Shown: one piece after another, positions 36,301-43,992 of the stretch
Position numbering within the stretch: position 1 is the first letter of the stretch
How the letters are laid out: each line of letters begins with the position of its first letter
Source of the DNA: Micromonospora saelicesensis
Lineage (GTDB): Bacteria > Actinomycetota > Actinomycetes > Mycobacteriales > Micromonosporaceae
Length of the DNA stretch: 64,000 nucleotides
Direction: 5' to 3'
Assembly (NCBI RefSeq): GCF_900091575.1
Contig: NZ_FMCR01000007.1
Span: 372,001-436,000 of the forward strand
Program-made: the position numbers and the translations under genes
Notes under the pieces: model-generated
Database searches by the model: none
Told to the model about the DNA's origin: nothing
What the model saw: the letters and a program-made list of their open reading frames with translations, nothing else

Positions 36301-38247
36301 GTCTTCGAGGTACGGCGCGAAGTAGGCCGCCGACTGCCGGCTGTCGCTGAACAGCAGCAGCTTGCGCCCGCCGCCTCGTAGGCCCTGCTGGATGGGGTCG
36401 GAGGCCACTGGCAGCTTCTGATAGAGGGCGGTCGCCAGGACCGAGGCGGAGGCTTCGTTGCCGCTGGCGAAGAGTCGGATCAGGCCGGCTCCGCGTCCGC
36501 CGCACGAGAGGCATGCGGTGAGCTCGTCGCTGCGCTGCCGTAGGAAACGCACGGCCCGCATGGCGCCGTCCGGGCAGCGCGGGCAGTTGGCCGCCTTACC
36601 GATCTGGAACACCCCGCAGCGGGTGCACAGCGCGCCCAGCTCGCCGGCCGCCTGGGCGGCACCGCTGAACATCTCCTCGTCCTCGTCGGTCGCCACGTCG
36701 TCGACCAGCGCCATCCACACCTGCTGCTCGTCGCGGGAGCGGCGGGACCGGAACACGGTGAAGGTGCCGACCCGCTCCAGTGTGCCCATGAGGTAGACGG
36801 TGCCGCAGCGGCGGCAGGTGCCGAATTCGAAGGCGGCGTCGCCGCATCGTCCGCAGCGCTCGTGCCGGGTCAGACTGACGTGCGGTCCGTTGGCTCCGAG
36901 GCAGGCGAATGCTCCTTCCGTCGCGCGTGCGAAGAGGTGGTAGCGGGCGGAGAGCACCGGGGTGCCGTCCTTGTCGTGCACGCTGTTGGCCAGGGCGACC
37001 ATCGAGGCGGTCTCGGACGCGCCGCTACCGGGGAACAGGGCCTGGGCGACCTCGTGCAGCGGTATCGGCCCGTGGGCGAGTAGCGCCTTGAGCCGGCGAA
37101 CGCGCTGCTCGTACGCCAGCGCCTCGGCGGGGTCGTCCCCGGCGTACCCGTGCTCGCGGGCGTGGGCCACGACGGCGCCGGCGGGATCCGGCGCGTTAAG
37201 CAGCTTCTCGTACGCCGCGGCGGGCAGGGGTCCCCACTCGGGCCCGGGTGGCAGCTGGACCCGGTCGGCGGTGATGACGTCCTGCCTCGCGTCATCGGCG
37301 GGGTCGTACTCGAAGGGGACGGGGAAGAGGGAGGCAGCGAAGTCGACCACGGCTGACATGTCGCTACCGACGGTCGCGCTCGTCGCGATGCACTGCACCG
37401 GCCGGCCCGAATCCACCCGATCGGCGAGTCGGCGCAGCAGCATCGCGAGCTCGGCCCCGCGAGCCCCGTCGTAGACGTGCGCTTCGTCGACGACAATGAA
37501 CTGCCAGTGCCCGGCGTGCTTACCCTCGAACAGGTCCATGTCCAAGGGCCGCAGCAGCAGGTATTCGAGCATGGCGTAGTTGGTCAGCAGGAGGTGCGGC
37601 GGTCGCTGCTGCATCTCCTCCCGGCTGAGCAGTTCGTTGGGCAGCGGCTGCTCGCCAGGGTTCTGCTGCTCGAAGACCTCCACGGCCTCCCGGCGACTGC
37701 GGCGGGTCTCGCCCGTGTACCGGCCAAAGGTGATGTCCGGCGCCTCGGCCAGCAGGCCCCGCAGCCGCTTCATCTGATCGTTGGCCAGCGCGTTCATCGG
37801 GTACAGCAGCAGCGCCCGAACGCCAGGCCCGAGGGTGCCCGCCGCACGTTCGGCCATCAGCCGGTTCAGGATGGGGATGAGGAAGCTCTCGGTCTTGCCG
37901 GATCCGGTGCCGGTAGCGACGACGATGTTGCGCCCTGCGGTTGCCTTCCGGATCGCCCGCTCCTGGTGCTGGTAGAGCGGACGGTCCATGGCCAGCCCGG
38001 CACCGAGGCTGGCGATGCCGGGATCGAGCACGCCTGCGTCGATGAGCTGCCGGGGTGTGGCACTGGTGACGTAGGGCGGGGTCGCCTCGAGCAGGGGCCC
38101 CTTGGTGATCTCCTGGTTGATCGCGTCACCGATCGCAGTTTCGAGCGCGCTCGCGAGCCGGGGGTCCTTCGGCTCCACGAGGGAACGAAGATAGCGCCGG
38201 TAGGTGGAGACGATCGCGTCGCTGGTGGCGAGGGGGTCGAGGATCAT
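33319..38247 (-). CDS. druE: Druantia-type large helicase with DUF1998 (DruE-like)
   Basis: A protein of 1,642 residues from the ATG at 38,247, overlapping the upstream stop by 4 nt. The DEAD/DEAH helicase part has LYQHQERAIRKA (Q-like motif), ATGTGSGKTESFLIPIL (Walker A, ~residue 112), LLTNYAMLEYLLL and IVVDEAHVYDGARG (DEAH, ~252). The middle contains zinc ribbons (CGRCGDAAFEFGTCRRC, CTRCGVFQIGKAANCPRC). The C-terminal helicase lobe has TTANYVQRAGRAGRRTDSA. The end carries a DUF1998-like Cys cluster (CECGPETSCYRCLRVFRNERYHEQLRRG). Size and layout match DruE. With the DruH-like partner it forms a Druantia type III-like system. DISARM DrmB is far shorter, which argues against that system. Confidence 0.8.
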   Translation of the reverse strand: MILDPLATSDAIVSTYRRYLRSLVEPKDPRLASALETAIGDAINQEITKGPLLEATPPYVTSATPRQLIDAGVLDPGIASLGAGLAMDRPLYQHQERAIRKATAGRNIVVATGTGSGKTESFLIPILNRLMAERAAGTLGPGVRALLLYPMNALANDQMKRLRGLLAEAPDITFGRYTGETRRSRREAVEVFEQQNPGEQPLPNELLSREEMQQRPPHLLLTNYAMLEYLLLRPLDMDLFEGKHAGHWQFIVVDEAHVYDGARGAELAMLLRRLADRVDSGRPVQCIATSATVGSDMSAVVDFAASLFPVPFEYDPADDARQDVITADRVQLPPGPEWGPLPAAAYEKLLNAPDPAGAVVAHAREHGYAGDDPAEALAYEQRVRRLKALLAHGPIPLHEVAQALFPGSGASETASMVALANSVHDKDGTPVLSARYHLFARATEGAFACLGANGPHVSLTRHERCGRCGDAAFEFGTCRRCGTVYLMGTLERVGTFTVFRSRRSRDEQQVWMALVDDVATDEDEEMFSGAAQAAGELGALCTRCGVFQIGKAANCPRCPDGAMRAVRFLRQRSDELTACLSCGGRGAGLIRLFASGNEASASVLATALYQKLPVASDPIQQGLRGGGRKLLLFSDSRQSAAYFAPYLEDSYERVQRRRLLHEGAVAAAAADDEVRLTDVVYHTSRVADRYGIFERRQSRQTRERQVALWAQIEAVGVDERNSLEGRGLVAWDMSRDPAWLPPQPLLALGLSDEEVWALLSELIRSIRLQGAVGALDGVDPRDEAFQPRLGPIYVRGIGSDARRKVLSWLPTKGTNRRADFVTRVLARLDRQADPIQLLEGVWRLLTKGPQAEWLIASTEAGIGQVHQLDSALITCTPTAGGLTMWQCSRCRKLTPFNVRATCPTMACTGDLEPWTLPAADTDPDHYRNVYRDMNPVPLRVLEHTAQWTSERAAEIQQQFVRGEVNALSCSTTFELGVDVGELQAVMLRNMPPTTANYVQRAGRAGRRTDSAALVLTYAQRRSHDLSRFAEPDRMIAGEVRAPYVPLTNVRIDRRHAHSVALAAFFRHQFRIHGTIWRTAGEFFLPGENGIAPVTLVRDFLTPVPPQVTDSLRQVLPAEVRDIIGVDSQEWVEQLVDLLESVRAELQQDVDTYEQKRQEAFTARQDDKAARYGRVMNTITRRELLGLLANRNVLPKYGFPVDTVELRLAFADAPIAKQLELSRDLSSAIYEYAPGAEVVAGGLVWQSAGLYRLPGRDLERRYYAVCDGCGHYRDSIDRLDQECPACGSALVGVPRQYAIPVFGFVAARGTGRRPTSAPRRAWHGATHVVSPGAELYADKLDLAGGAITIRAGARGELVAISDGAMGRGFLVCATCGFAGRAIDGRVDHQSPLSGRECRGRMENLSLAHKYQTDVLDLNFDGAVVIGVEDNAWRSVAYALVEGAVRALEISRDDIDATVYRTEAGRSVIMLYDTVPGGAGHVRRIAERLRDVLDQALQRVRDCECGPETSCYRCLRVFRNERYHEQLRRGVAADVLSRLLGKQDQEPVGALRVSLSDVGPALGATRRFLVTEAPGEVFQPVTSGQLDLYEGRVVLARRDGDAAVGRLWLRRDADGVVGAGLQAIAGAPLDDGADDLMLIGVAVW

Positions 38248-41200
38248 TCGGCTGCTCCGGCTCGGGTCAGGAGAAACTCCGCGAGGAGAAGATCGATGGC
38301 GACGAGACGCGGCGCGCTGCGGGCGAGCGTCGCGTGTAAGGGAAGGATTCGTGGCAGTAGCCCGGCCGGGGCCGCGTGCCCTCGGGCAGCCAGCCGCGCC
38401 ACGAAGGCGAACGCCAGCGACAGCGCGGGGAGAGCGAGCCACCCTCGAGTCGGGTTGCGGGCTTGCAACGCGGCCGCCGCCCGCGGCCCACCGCACTCGG
38501 CCAAGGGCTTTTGCAAGGCGCGCAGCAGACCCTCCGCGTTGCTGGAGAGCCGCCCCAGGCCGGGCCGCACCCGTACCTCGAACAGGTGGCGGGCCGCAAC
38601 CATCCGTTCGTCGGCGTCGAGCAGGCCGCCGGGAACGACGCGCATCGCCCGCCACACCCGGTCGCGTTCCGCAGCCGGCAGCAACGCAAACACCTCGGCC
38701 GACTGGTCGAACCTGCCGACCGTCTCGTACGGATCGGGGCCGCCGGCGAGCAGGTGCGCTGCCACTTCCCCGCACACCGCGGCGATCTGTTCGCCCAGAT
38801 CGGCGTGAGAGGCGATGTCAGGCAGCCGATGGGCCGAGGCGAGCATCGCGGCCAGCGGGCTCGTCGTCCATAGCCGCGCCTCGTCGGCCGCACTGACGTA
38901 CCCGTCGGGAGGCAGGGCAATCAGACCGGAGTGCACCAGAGGCGCAACCACCTGGTCGGCCGAGGCGCGGTGCTTGGTGAGCGCGGCCAGCGCGGCGGCG
39001 GGATGCGGGCGCAGGAGCGCCGCAGCGCCCCGGATGTTGGCCGTGACACCTCGGACACGGAGGTCGTCCGCGCGCGGGTAAAGGTCGAACAGCAGCGGCG
39101 CGATGTTCGGTACGTCGGGCAGGGCACCTGCTCCGGCCAGGTACGCCGATACCGCCTCACCCGCCGGGTCCTGGCCGGTCGGCTGCCACGTCAGCTCGGC
39201 GAGGTCGAAGGCGTTGTCGCGGCCGGGCCACTCCGGCCAGTCCGACGGCAACCACGGATCCTCGATACGCAGCAGCGCCACGAGGGGCCCCGCCGTGGTG
39301 ACCCACGTGGGCAGTGGGTCGCTGACCAGGTCCGCGCCGAGGCGTGCGAAGTACGGCGGCTCCCACGGCGCGTACACCTGGTACAGCGCGGCCGTCAGCC
39401 CTTCGGCCCGCACGCCGTCGACTAGCACCAGCCGGTCGTCCTCGAGGTGCACCGCGCTGGCGAGGCGTCGGGGTACGCAGCGCGCTGCCGGGAAGTCCTG
39501 CCCGTCAAAGCGGACGTCAAGCTGAGCGAGCCCGTGGGCGCCGACCGTGTCGGCGATGGCCGCGAGCCCAAACCGGGCCATCGGCTGCCCGTAGGTCTCT
39601 CCGGACGGAACGGTTTGCAGCTCGCGGCCCCCGGAGCGGACGATCAACCGTGCGTCCGCCGCCCGCGGCAGCCGCACCAGCAGTTCACCCTCTCCGATCG
39701 TCTCGGTGTCCAGACGCAGTGGTTGCAGGGACCATTCGCCGCGGCTACCGCCGCCCAGCCGTTGGAGCGCCATGTGGGCGGGCGTGGCCCGTACGGTGGT
39801 TGCGCCGCCCGGGCTGTCGAGCTGCAGCTCGACAGCGGTGTCGGCGGGGCCCAGGTGGGTCATTGGGGGCGTGACCGATAGGTCGGGCAGGGTGGCGTCG
39901 GCTCCTACGGTGGCCGGTTCCAGCCCGTCCGCCGTGATCTCTCGCCAGGCGGGGTGGGAGATGACGGACAACCCTTCGGCGAACTCCAGCGTGCGGGCCA
40001 GGCCGCGGCCGAGCGGACCTCGAACGGTGATCTCGTAGGGGCCGACCAAGGGGCGGGCAAGGTCTCGCCACGGGTCGACCGTCGTGTCGTGGTTGGAGGA
40101 GAGGCTCTCGGTGTGCAGGAGCTGACTGGAGCCGGGTCGGCGGATTCGGATTGACCAGTCGGTGCTCACGCCGGGCTCGGTCGGCAGGGTCAGCCGTGGG
40201 GCCGTCGCGATCACCGGTGCTCCGGCGAGGCTGCTCACTCCGGGCAATGGCTGGGCGAGTTGCAGTTGGGCACGGCGGGCACCCTTGACCCGGCGCGGTA
40301 CTCCGCCGCCAAGCCGTAGCTGCGACACCTGACGAAGGTCGGCGCGGCGCAGCGTCCAGCCGAGCCAGCCGTAGGGGGCCGGGACGTCGTACGTGTCGAC
40401 CAGGTCGCCATCCACCTGCAGCTCGAGCGGCCCGCCGCCGTCGCTCTCTTGCGGGTACAGCAGCCAGACCGGCTCGGGCGGGAGGCCGGTGGTTGCCGGC
40501 ACCCGTCGGCCGTCCTCGGTGAAGACCAGCAGGGGATCTCGCGGATCAACAACATCCAGCTCGTACTCCTGGTCGTAGCCGGCCAACTCCACCGTCACCT
40601 GGCGGGCGGGGCGTGCGATGGCTACCGCCGTTGCGGGTGCCGTCTCGCTGGTGCCGGGCCAGCGGGACTGGCTGACGACCGACTCGACCTCGCCATCGAA
40701 GCGCAACTGCCACATGACGCGACCGTCCGGTGCGTCGTGGACCGGCGGCAGCCACACCATCAGGCCTCGGCCGAACGGCTCCAACTCCAGGTGGGGGCGC
40801 TGCGGCGCCGCCTGCGCGGCCGAGCCGCCGCGCTCCGAGCTGCCTGTCCAGTCGAGCTGCTCCGTCTCCGCGAGCGCCTGAGCTCTTTCGATCAGGTGTG
40901 GGGAGAGTCCGAGTCCGTCGGCGGTGAACCCCGGCTGCCGCAGCCGTTCCAACAGGTCGAGGCAGCGGTCGACAAGGTCCGCGGCGTAGTCCTCGCCGCG
41001 CTGGATGAACCGCTGCACCGGCTTGTCGGTCCCGTTCAGCCGCGACTCACGGCCCGGCGCGAGCGCCCAGGCGAGGAAGCTCTCGCCAGTGAGTCCGGGC
41101 TCGCGGGCCTGGCGGTGCAGGAGGAGATTCAACAGGTCACCGAGGCAGTACGCGGGGACCCCGGCATGCATGAGGATCTCACCGACGTAGACCTGCGGCA

Positions 41201-41555
41201 GACCAGGGAACCGGGCCAGCCGGAAGTAGTCGAGGTTGCCGCGGAAGGCCCTCCCCCAGAACGTCTGGTCGATCTGGCCCGGCGCTTCGTTGTGGACGGC
41301 GCTCCAGTAGTCGCCGTGCTCGTACCCGACGGCACCGATCCCGGCCAGGCCGACGACCAAGCACGCGGGGTAATGACGGGTGAGCAGCCGCTGTCTGTCG
41401 AGGGGGGCACTGAGCCAAAAGACTCGTCCCAGGGCGCGGATGACCTCTTTGGCGTGGTCCTCCGGTGCGTCAATCTCGGCGACCAGCGACACCGCGCGCA
41501 GGGCTGGCGCCCACTCGTCTTCCCGGAGCCGAAGTATCTTGGTTGCGTGTGACAC
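38244..41555 (-). CDS. druH: DruH-like large protein, partner of the DruE helicase
   Basis: A protein of 1,103 residues from the GTG at 41,555 (VSHATKILRLREDEWAPALRA), preceded by AGAGGGAGA. The longer upstream open frame is not coding-like. Residues ~35-150 are conserved in style (FWLSAPLDRQRLLTRHYPACL, YFRLARFPGLPQVYVGEILMHAG). The middle (~300-750) is rich in beta strands (ELEPFGRGLMVWLPPVHD, ELAGYDQEYELDVVDPRDP), perhaps several Ig-like or beta-sandwich modules. The end is helical. No enzymatic motif was found. Coupling to the helicase by ATGA and the two-gene layout match Druantia type III (DruH + DruE). The DruH name depends mainly on that context. Confidence 0.7.
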   Translation of the reverse strand: MSHATKILRLREDEWAPALRAVSLVAEIDAPEDHAKEVIRALGRVFWLSAPLDRQRLLTRHYPACLVVGLAGIGAVGYEHGDYWSAVHNEAPGQIDQTFWGRAFRGNLDYFRLARFPGLPQVYVGEILMHAGVPAYCLGDLLNLLLHRQAREPGLTGESFLAWALAPGRESRLNGTDKPVQRFIQRGEDYAADLVDRCLDLLERLRQPGFTADGLGLSPHLIERAQALAETEQLDWTGSSERGGSAAQAAPQRPHLELEPFGRGLMVWLPPVHDAPDGRVMWQLRFDGEVESVVSQSRWPGTSETAPATAVAIARPARQVTVELAGYDQEYELDVVDPRDPLLVFTEDGRRVPATTGLPPEPVWLLYPQESDGGGPLELQVDGDLVDTYDVPAPYGWLGWTLRRADLRQVSQLRLGGGVPRRVKGARRAQLQLAQPLPGVSSLAGAPVIATAPRLTLPTEPGVSTDWSIRIRRPGSSQLLHTESLSSNHDTTVDPWRDLARPLVGPYEITVRGPLGRGLARTLEFAEGLSVISHPAWREITADGLEPATVGADATLPDLSVTPPMTHLGPADTAVELQLDSPGGATTVRATPAHMALQRLGGGSRGEWSLQPLRLDTETIGEGELLVRLPRAADARLIVRSGGRELQTVPSGETYGQPMARFGLAAIADTVGAHGLAQLDVRFDGQDFPAARCVPRRLASAVHLEDDRLVLVDGVRAEGLTAALYQVYAPWEPPYFARLGADLVSDPLPTWVTTAGPLVALLRIEDPWLPSDWPEWPGRDNAFDLAELTWQPTGQDPAGEAVSAYLAGAGALPDVPNIAPLLFDLYPRADDLRVRGVTANIRGAAALLRPHPAAALAALTKHRASADQVVAPLVHSGLIALPPDGYVSAADEARLWTTSPLAAMLASAHRLPDIASHADLGEQIAAVCGEVAAHLLAGGPDPYETVGRFDQSAEVFALLPAAERDRVWRAMRVVPGGLLDADERMVAARHLFEVRVRPGLGRLSSNAEGLLRALQKPLAECGGPRAAAALQARNPTRGWLALPALSLAFAFVARLAARGHAAPAGLLPRILPLHATLARSAPRLVAIDLLLAEFLLTRAGAAE

Positions 41556-41811
41556 GGTCTCCCTCTTGTGGATTGGGGTGGTCAGCGCGGTACGGCGACT
41601 ATGCAAGCAAGCCAAGGCGTGATCAAGACCAAACCATCGCCTCGGCGTCCACCGTGCCCGATCGGTCACTGAGGTGGAACCGGTCGGCGGCGGCGGTGGA
41701 CAGGTCAGATAAGACGCCGCCCCACTCAGGGGAGCGAGAAGTGGCGGCGTTGACTCCGCCCGCCTGGCGGGCCGGTCACCTGGCGGGCAAATGGCCGGCC
41801 CGGCACGCGGA

Positions 41812-42138
41812 TCACTGGATGGCGGGCGCGTCAGGCCGTGACGCCTTCGGGTCGGCGGGGCCCGCCAGCTCGAGTTGGGGTAGCAGTGCGGTGACGTCCT
41901 GGTGCCAGCCGCGGAGCTCCGCGACCGTGGGTGCGAGTTCGTAGGTGTGGTGGTGCATCGCGCGGGACAGGCCGTGCCAGGCGGTGCGCGCCGTCGAGGC
42001 TGCCTCGGCACCAGCGAAGGTAGGCAGGACGAGCAGTTGGTTGCGCATGGAGCGGTCGACGACGGAGGGGGCGACCTGGTCCCAGTAGTGCCGCAGCCCC
42101 TGTTCGAGGGCGAGGCGGGTCAGGCAGACGGCGATCAC
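41812..42138 (-). CDS. Small helical protein next to the DruH gene
   Basis: Likely product from a GTG at ~42,138 (VIAVCLTRLALEQGLRHYWD), ~108 residues. It continues RSMRNQLLVLPTFAGAEAAST, ARTAWHGLSRAMHHHTYELAP and RGWHQDVTALLPQLEL. The all-helical, His/Trp-rich pattern recalls small HEPN-like proteins, but no RX4-6H motif was confirmed. The open frame extends to 42,231, but that part would overlap the divergent gene at 42,167. The start is uncertain. Confidence 0.5.
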   Translation of the reverse strand: MIAVCLTRLALEQGLRHYWDQVAPSVVDRSMRNQLLVLPTFAGAEAASTARTAWHGLSRAMHHHTYELAPTVAELRGWHQDVTALLPQLELAGPADPKASRPDAPAIQ

Positions 42139-42166
42139 CCGGGTCCGGCACGATGAGGCGGTGGGA

Positions 42167-42483
42167 ATGAGTGTGCAGGTCCGGGAGTACAGCGGTGTCG
42201 TTGTAAAGCAACTTACGGATGCCGCGGCCATCGCGTCTCTCTGCTCCTTGGCTGCATCGGAGCCGTCCCTTTACCCGTTGCTTTCCGGAGTCGATCCCTA
42301 CGACGACACCTGGTTGAACAGCCGCCAGACGGCCAGGCTGGCAACCGAACTTCAATCGATCACCGAGCGATCCAAGGACGACAGAGTGCGAGCAGCGCCC
42401 AGGCGATACTTCAGCTCGCATCGCTCCTAGAGATCGCGCCTCGACGCCCCCACCACCAACAACTCCTGTTCAACGGAGACTGA
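42167..42483 (+). pseudogene. Small conserved-type protein gene with frameshift
   Basis: The ATG at 42,167 gives SVQVREYSGVVVKQLTDAAA, then SLYPLLSGVDPYDDTWLN, then TARLATELQSITERSKDD. Near 42,396 the frame changes, and the sequence continues naturally as QAILQLASLLEIAP to LLFNGD and a TGA at 42,481-42,483. Intact, it would be ~105 residues. One indel breaks it. No function was recognised. It is divergent from the small helical gene. Confidence 0.6.
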
Positions 42484-42684
42484 CCGCGAAGATTCTGCCG
42501 GCCGGCAACTAGGCCATCTGGCAAGCATGTGCTGGGACGGATCTGTCAAGCATGTGGTGGGACTAGACATGCCGGGTTCGTGCGCAAAGGCAGCGGCAAA
42601 ACCAAGACCGAAGCCCGCACCAAACTGCGGGAGAATATCCGCGACTACGAAGACGGCCTCGCTCGGGTCTAAGACGGACACACC

Positions 42685-43605
42685 GTGGCCGACGCTCTCA
42701 CCGACTGGCTCACCTACGGTCTGAGCAACCAGTCCGAGAGCACGAAGGCCAACTACACCACCCTTGTGCGTTCCCACATCATCAGTGACCTCGGCGCGAG
42801 GAAGTTGCGGGATCTCAGCGCGACCGATGTCGACCGCTGGCTCATGGGCAAAGCCCAACGACTGAGCACCCGCACCCTGAGGCTCCTGCACTCGCTGCTC
42901 AACCGCGCGGTCAATCGGGCCATGGCGCGAGACAGGGTCAAGCGCAACGTTGTGGCACTCTGCGAAGTGCCCACAGGTCGCGGCGGCCGTCCCTCGAAGT
43001 CGTTGACGCTCGGCCATGCCAAGGCGCTTCTCATCGCTGCCGAGAGCAGCTCGTTGCACGCCTACATCGTCGTCTCACTGCTGACCGGCGCTCGCACCGA
43101 GGAACTGCGAGCCCTCACCTGGTCACACGTCGACCTCGCCGGCAAGCCGGACAACGATCCCCCGGTGCCGCCATCCATTCAGGTCTGGCGCTCGGTCCGC
43201 GCCGATGGAGACACCAAGACCAAGAAGTCGCGTCGCACCCTGGCTCTGCCGGCCCGGTGCGTCACCGCGCTCGCCACCCACCACGAGCGCCAAGGCCAGC
43301 CCACCGCTGACCGCCTCGTCTTCGCCTCTGCCGCTGGCACGGCCCTCGATCGGCACAACGTGCTTCGGGCCTTCCGCCCTGTCGTCGCCAAAGCGGGCCT
43401 AGACCCGCGCGATTGGACTCCTCGCGAGCTGCGGCACAGCTTCGTGTCCCTGCTGTCGGACAGCGGCATGAGCCTTGAACAGATCGCGGACCTCTGCGGC
43501 CATTCCGGTACGACGGTCACCGAGAGCGTCTACCGGCACCAACTACGGCCGGTGCTCCTGGGCGGTGCCGTCGCCATGGACCGGATCTTCGACGGTGAGG
43601 CGTAG
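42685..43605 (+). CDS. int: Island tyrosine integrase, N-terminally truncated
   Basis: A product of 306 residues from a GTG. The core-binding domain is partly present (VADALTDWLTYGL to LSTRTLRLLHSLLNRAVNRAM). The catalytic domain has Arg in LLTGARTEELRALTW (~135), RELRHSFVSLL (~247; the usual HxxR is RxxR here, as in some actinobacterial integrases), CGHSGTTVTE (~272) and Tyr in VYRHQLRPV (~282). The missing N-terminal arm-binding part is visible in the same frame upstream (GSGKTKTEARTKLRENIRDYEDGLARV, from ~42,592) but is cut off by a TAA at 42,670-42,672. It ends 68 bp from the right att repeat, so it is the island's own integrase, probably inactive or impaired. Confidence 0.85.
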   Translation: MADALTDWLTYGLSNQSESTKANYTTLVRSHIISDLGARKLRDLSATDVDRWLMGKAQRLSTRTLRLLHSLLNRAVNRAMARDRVKRNVVALCEVPTGRGGRPSKSLTLGHAKALLIAAESSSLHAYIVVSLLTGARTEELRALTWSHVDLAGKPDNDPPVPPSIQVWRSVRADGDTKTKKSRRTLALPARCVTALATHHERQGQPTADRLVFASAAGTALDRHNVLRAFRPVVAKAGLDPRDWTPRELRHSFVSLLSDSGMSLEQIADLCGHSGTTVTESVYRHQLRPVLLGGAVAMDRIFDGEA

Positions 43606-43634
43606 TCACTCAGTTAGTCACCCAGGTACGACAA

Positions 43635-43666
43635 AGGGGCCGTCTCGATCTTCCGAGATGGCCCCT
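43635..43666 (-). terminator. Terminator of tRNA-Pro, element-derived
   Basis: A 12-bp stem (ggggccgtctcg / cgagatggcccc, one G-T wobble) with a 6-nt loop. On the minus strand it is followed by TTTGT. It lies 6 bp beyond the att repeat on the island side, so this terminator entered with the island. The hairpin at 11,516 is the likely original. Confidence 0.7.
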
Positions 43667-43672
43667 CACCTG

Positions 43673-43748
<76 letters not shown>

Positions 43749-43940
43749 CCCCCGCGTGGTTTCCCCCGCGGCAGCCGGTACAGCTTAGCGCAGCAGCTCC
43801 GAGTCGTCCGCACAGGCCCCACCGGCGTCGCGACGTAGCCGAACCACCCAGCGAGCAACCCCCATCGACGACACCGGCGACCCATAAGGAGCCACCGCAC
43901 AACCCCTAGAGCGTCCTAGGAGGGTGGGGTTGGATAGGGA

Positions 43941-43974
43941 AATGCCGGATGGGCAGGATCGCCCATCCGGCATT
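43941..43974 (-). terminator. Intrinsic terminator after der
   Basis: A perfect 14-bp stem (aatgccggatgggc / gcccatccggcatt) with a 6-nt loop. On the minus strand it is followed by TCCCTATCC. It lies 19 bp after the der stop and ends the housekeeping operon. Confidence 0.8.
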
Positions 43975-43992
43975 CGGCAGAACTGGACCGCG

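Noticed and set aside
33319..41555. DISARM system
   Set aside because: DISARM needs a separate DrmB (DUF1998) plus DrmA and DrmC and usually a methyltransferase. Here one large protein holds both the helicase and DUF1998, and no PLD or methylase gene is present.
42580..43605. Intact full-length phage integrase
   Set aside because: The conserved N-terminal part is separated by an in-frame TAA, so only a truncated product is supported.
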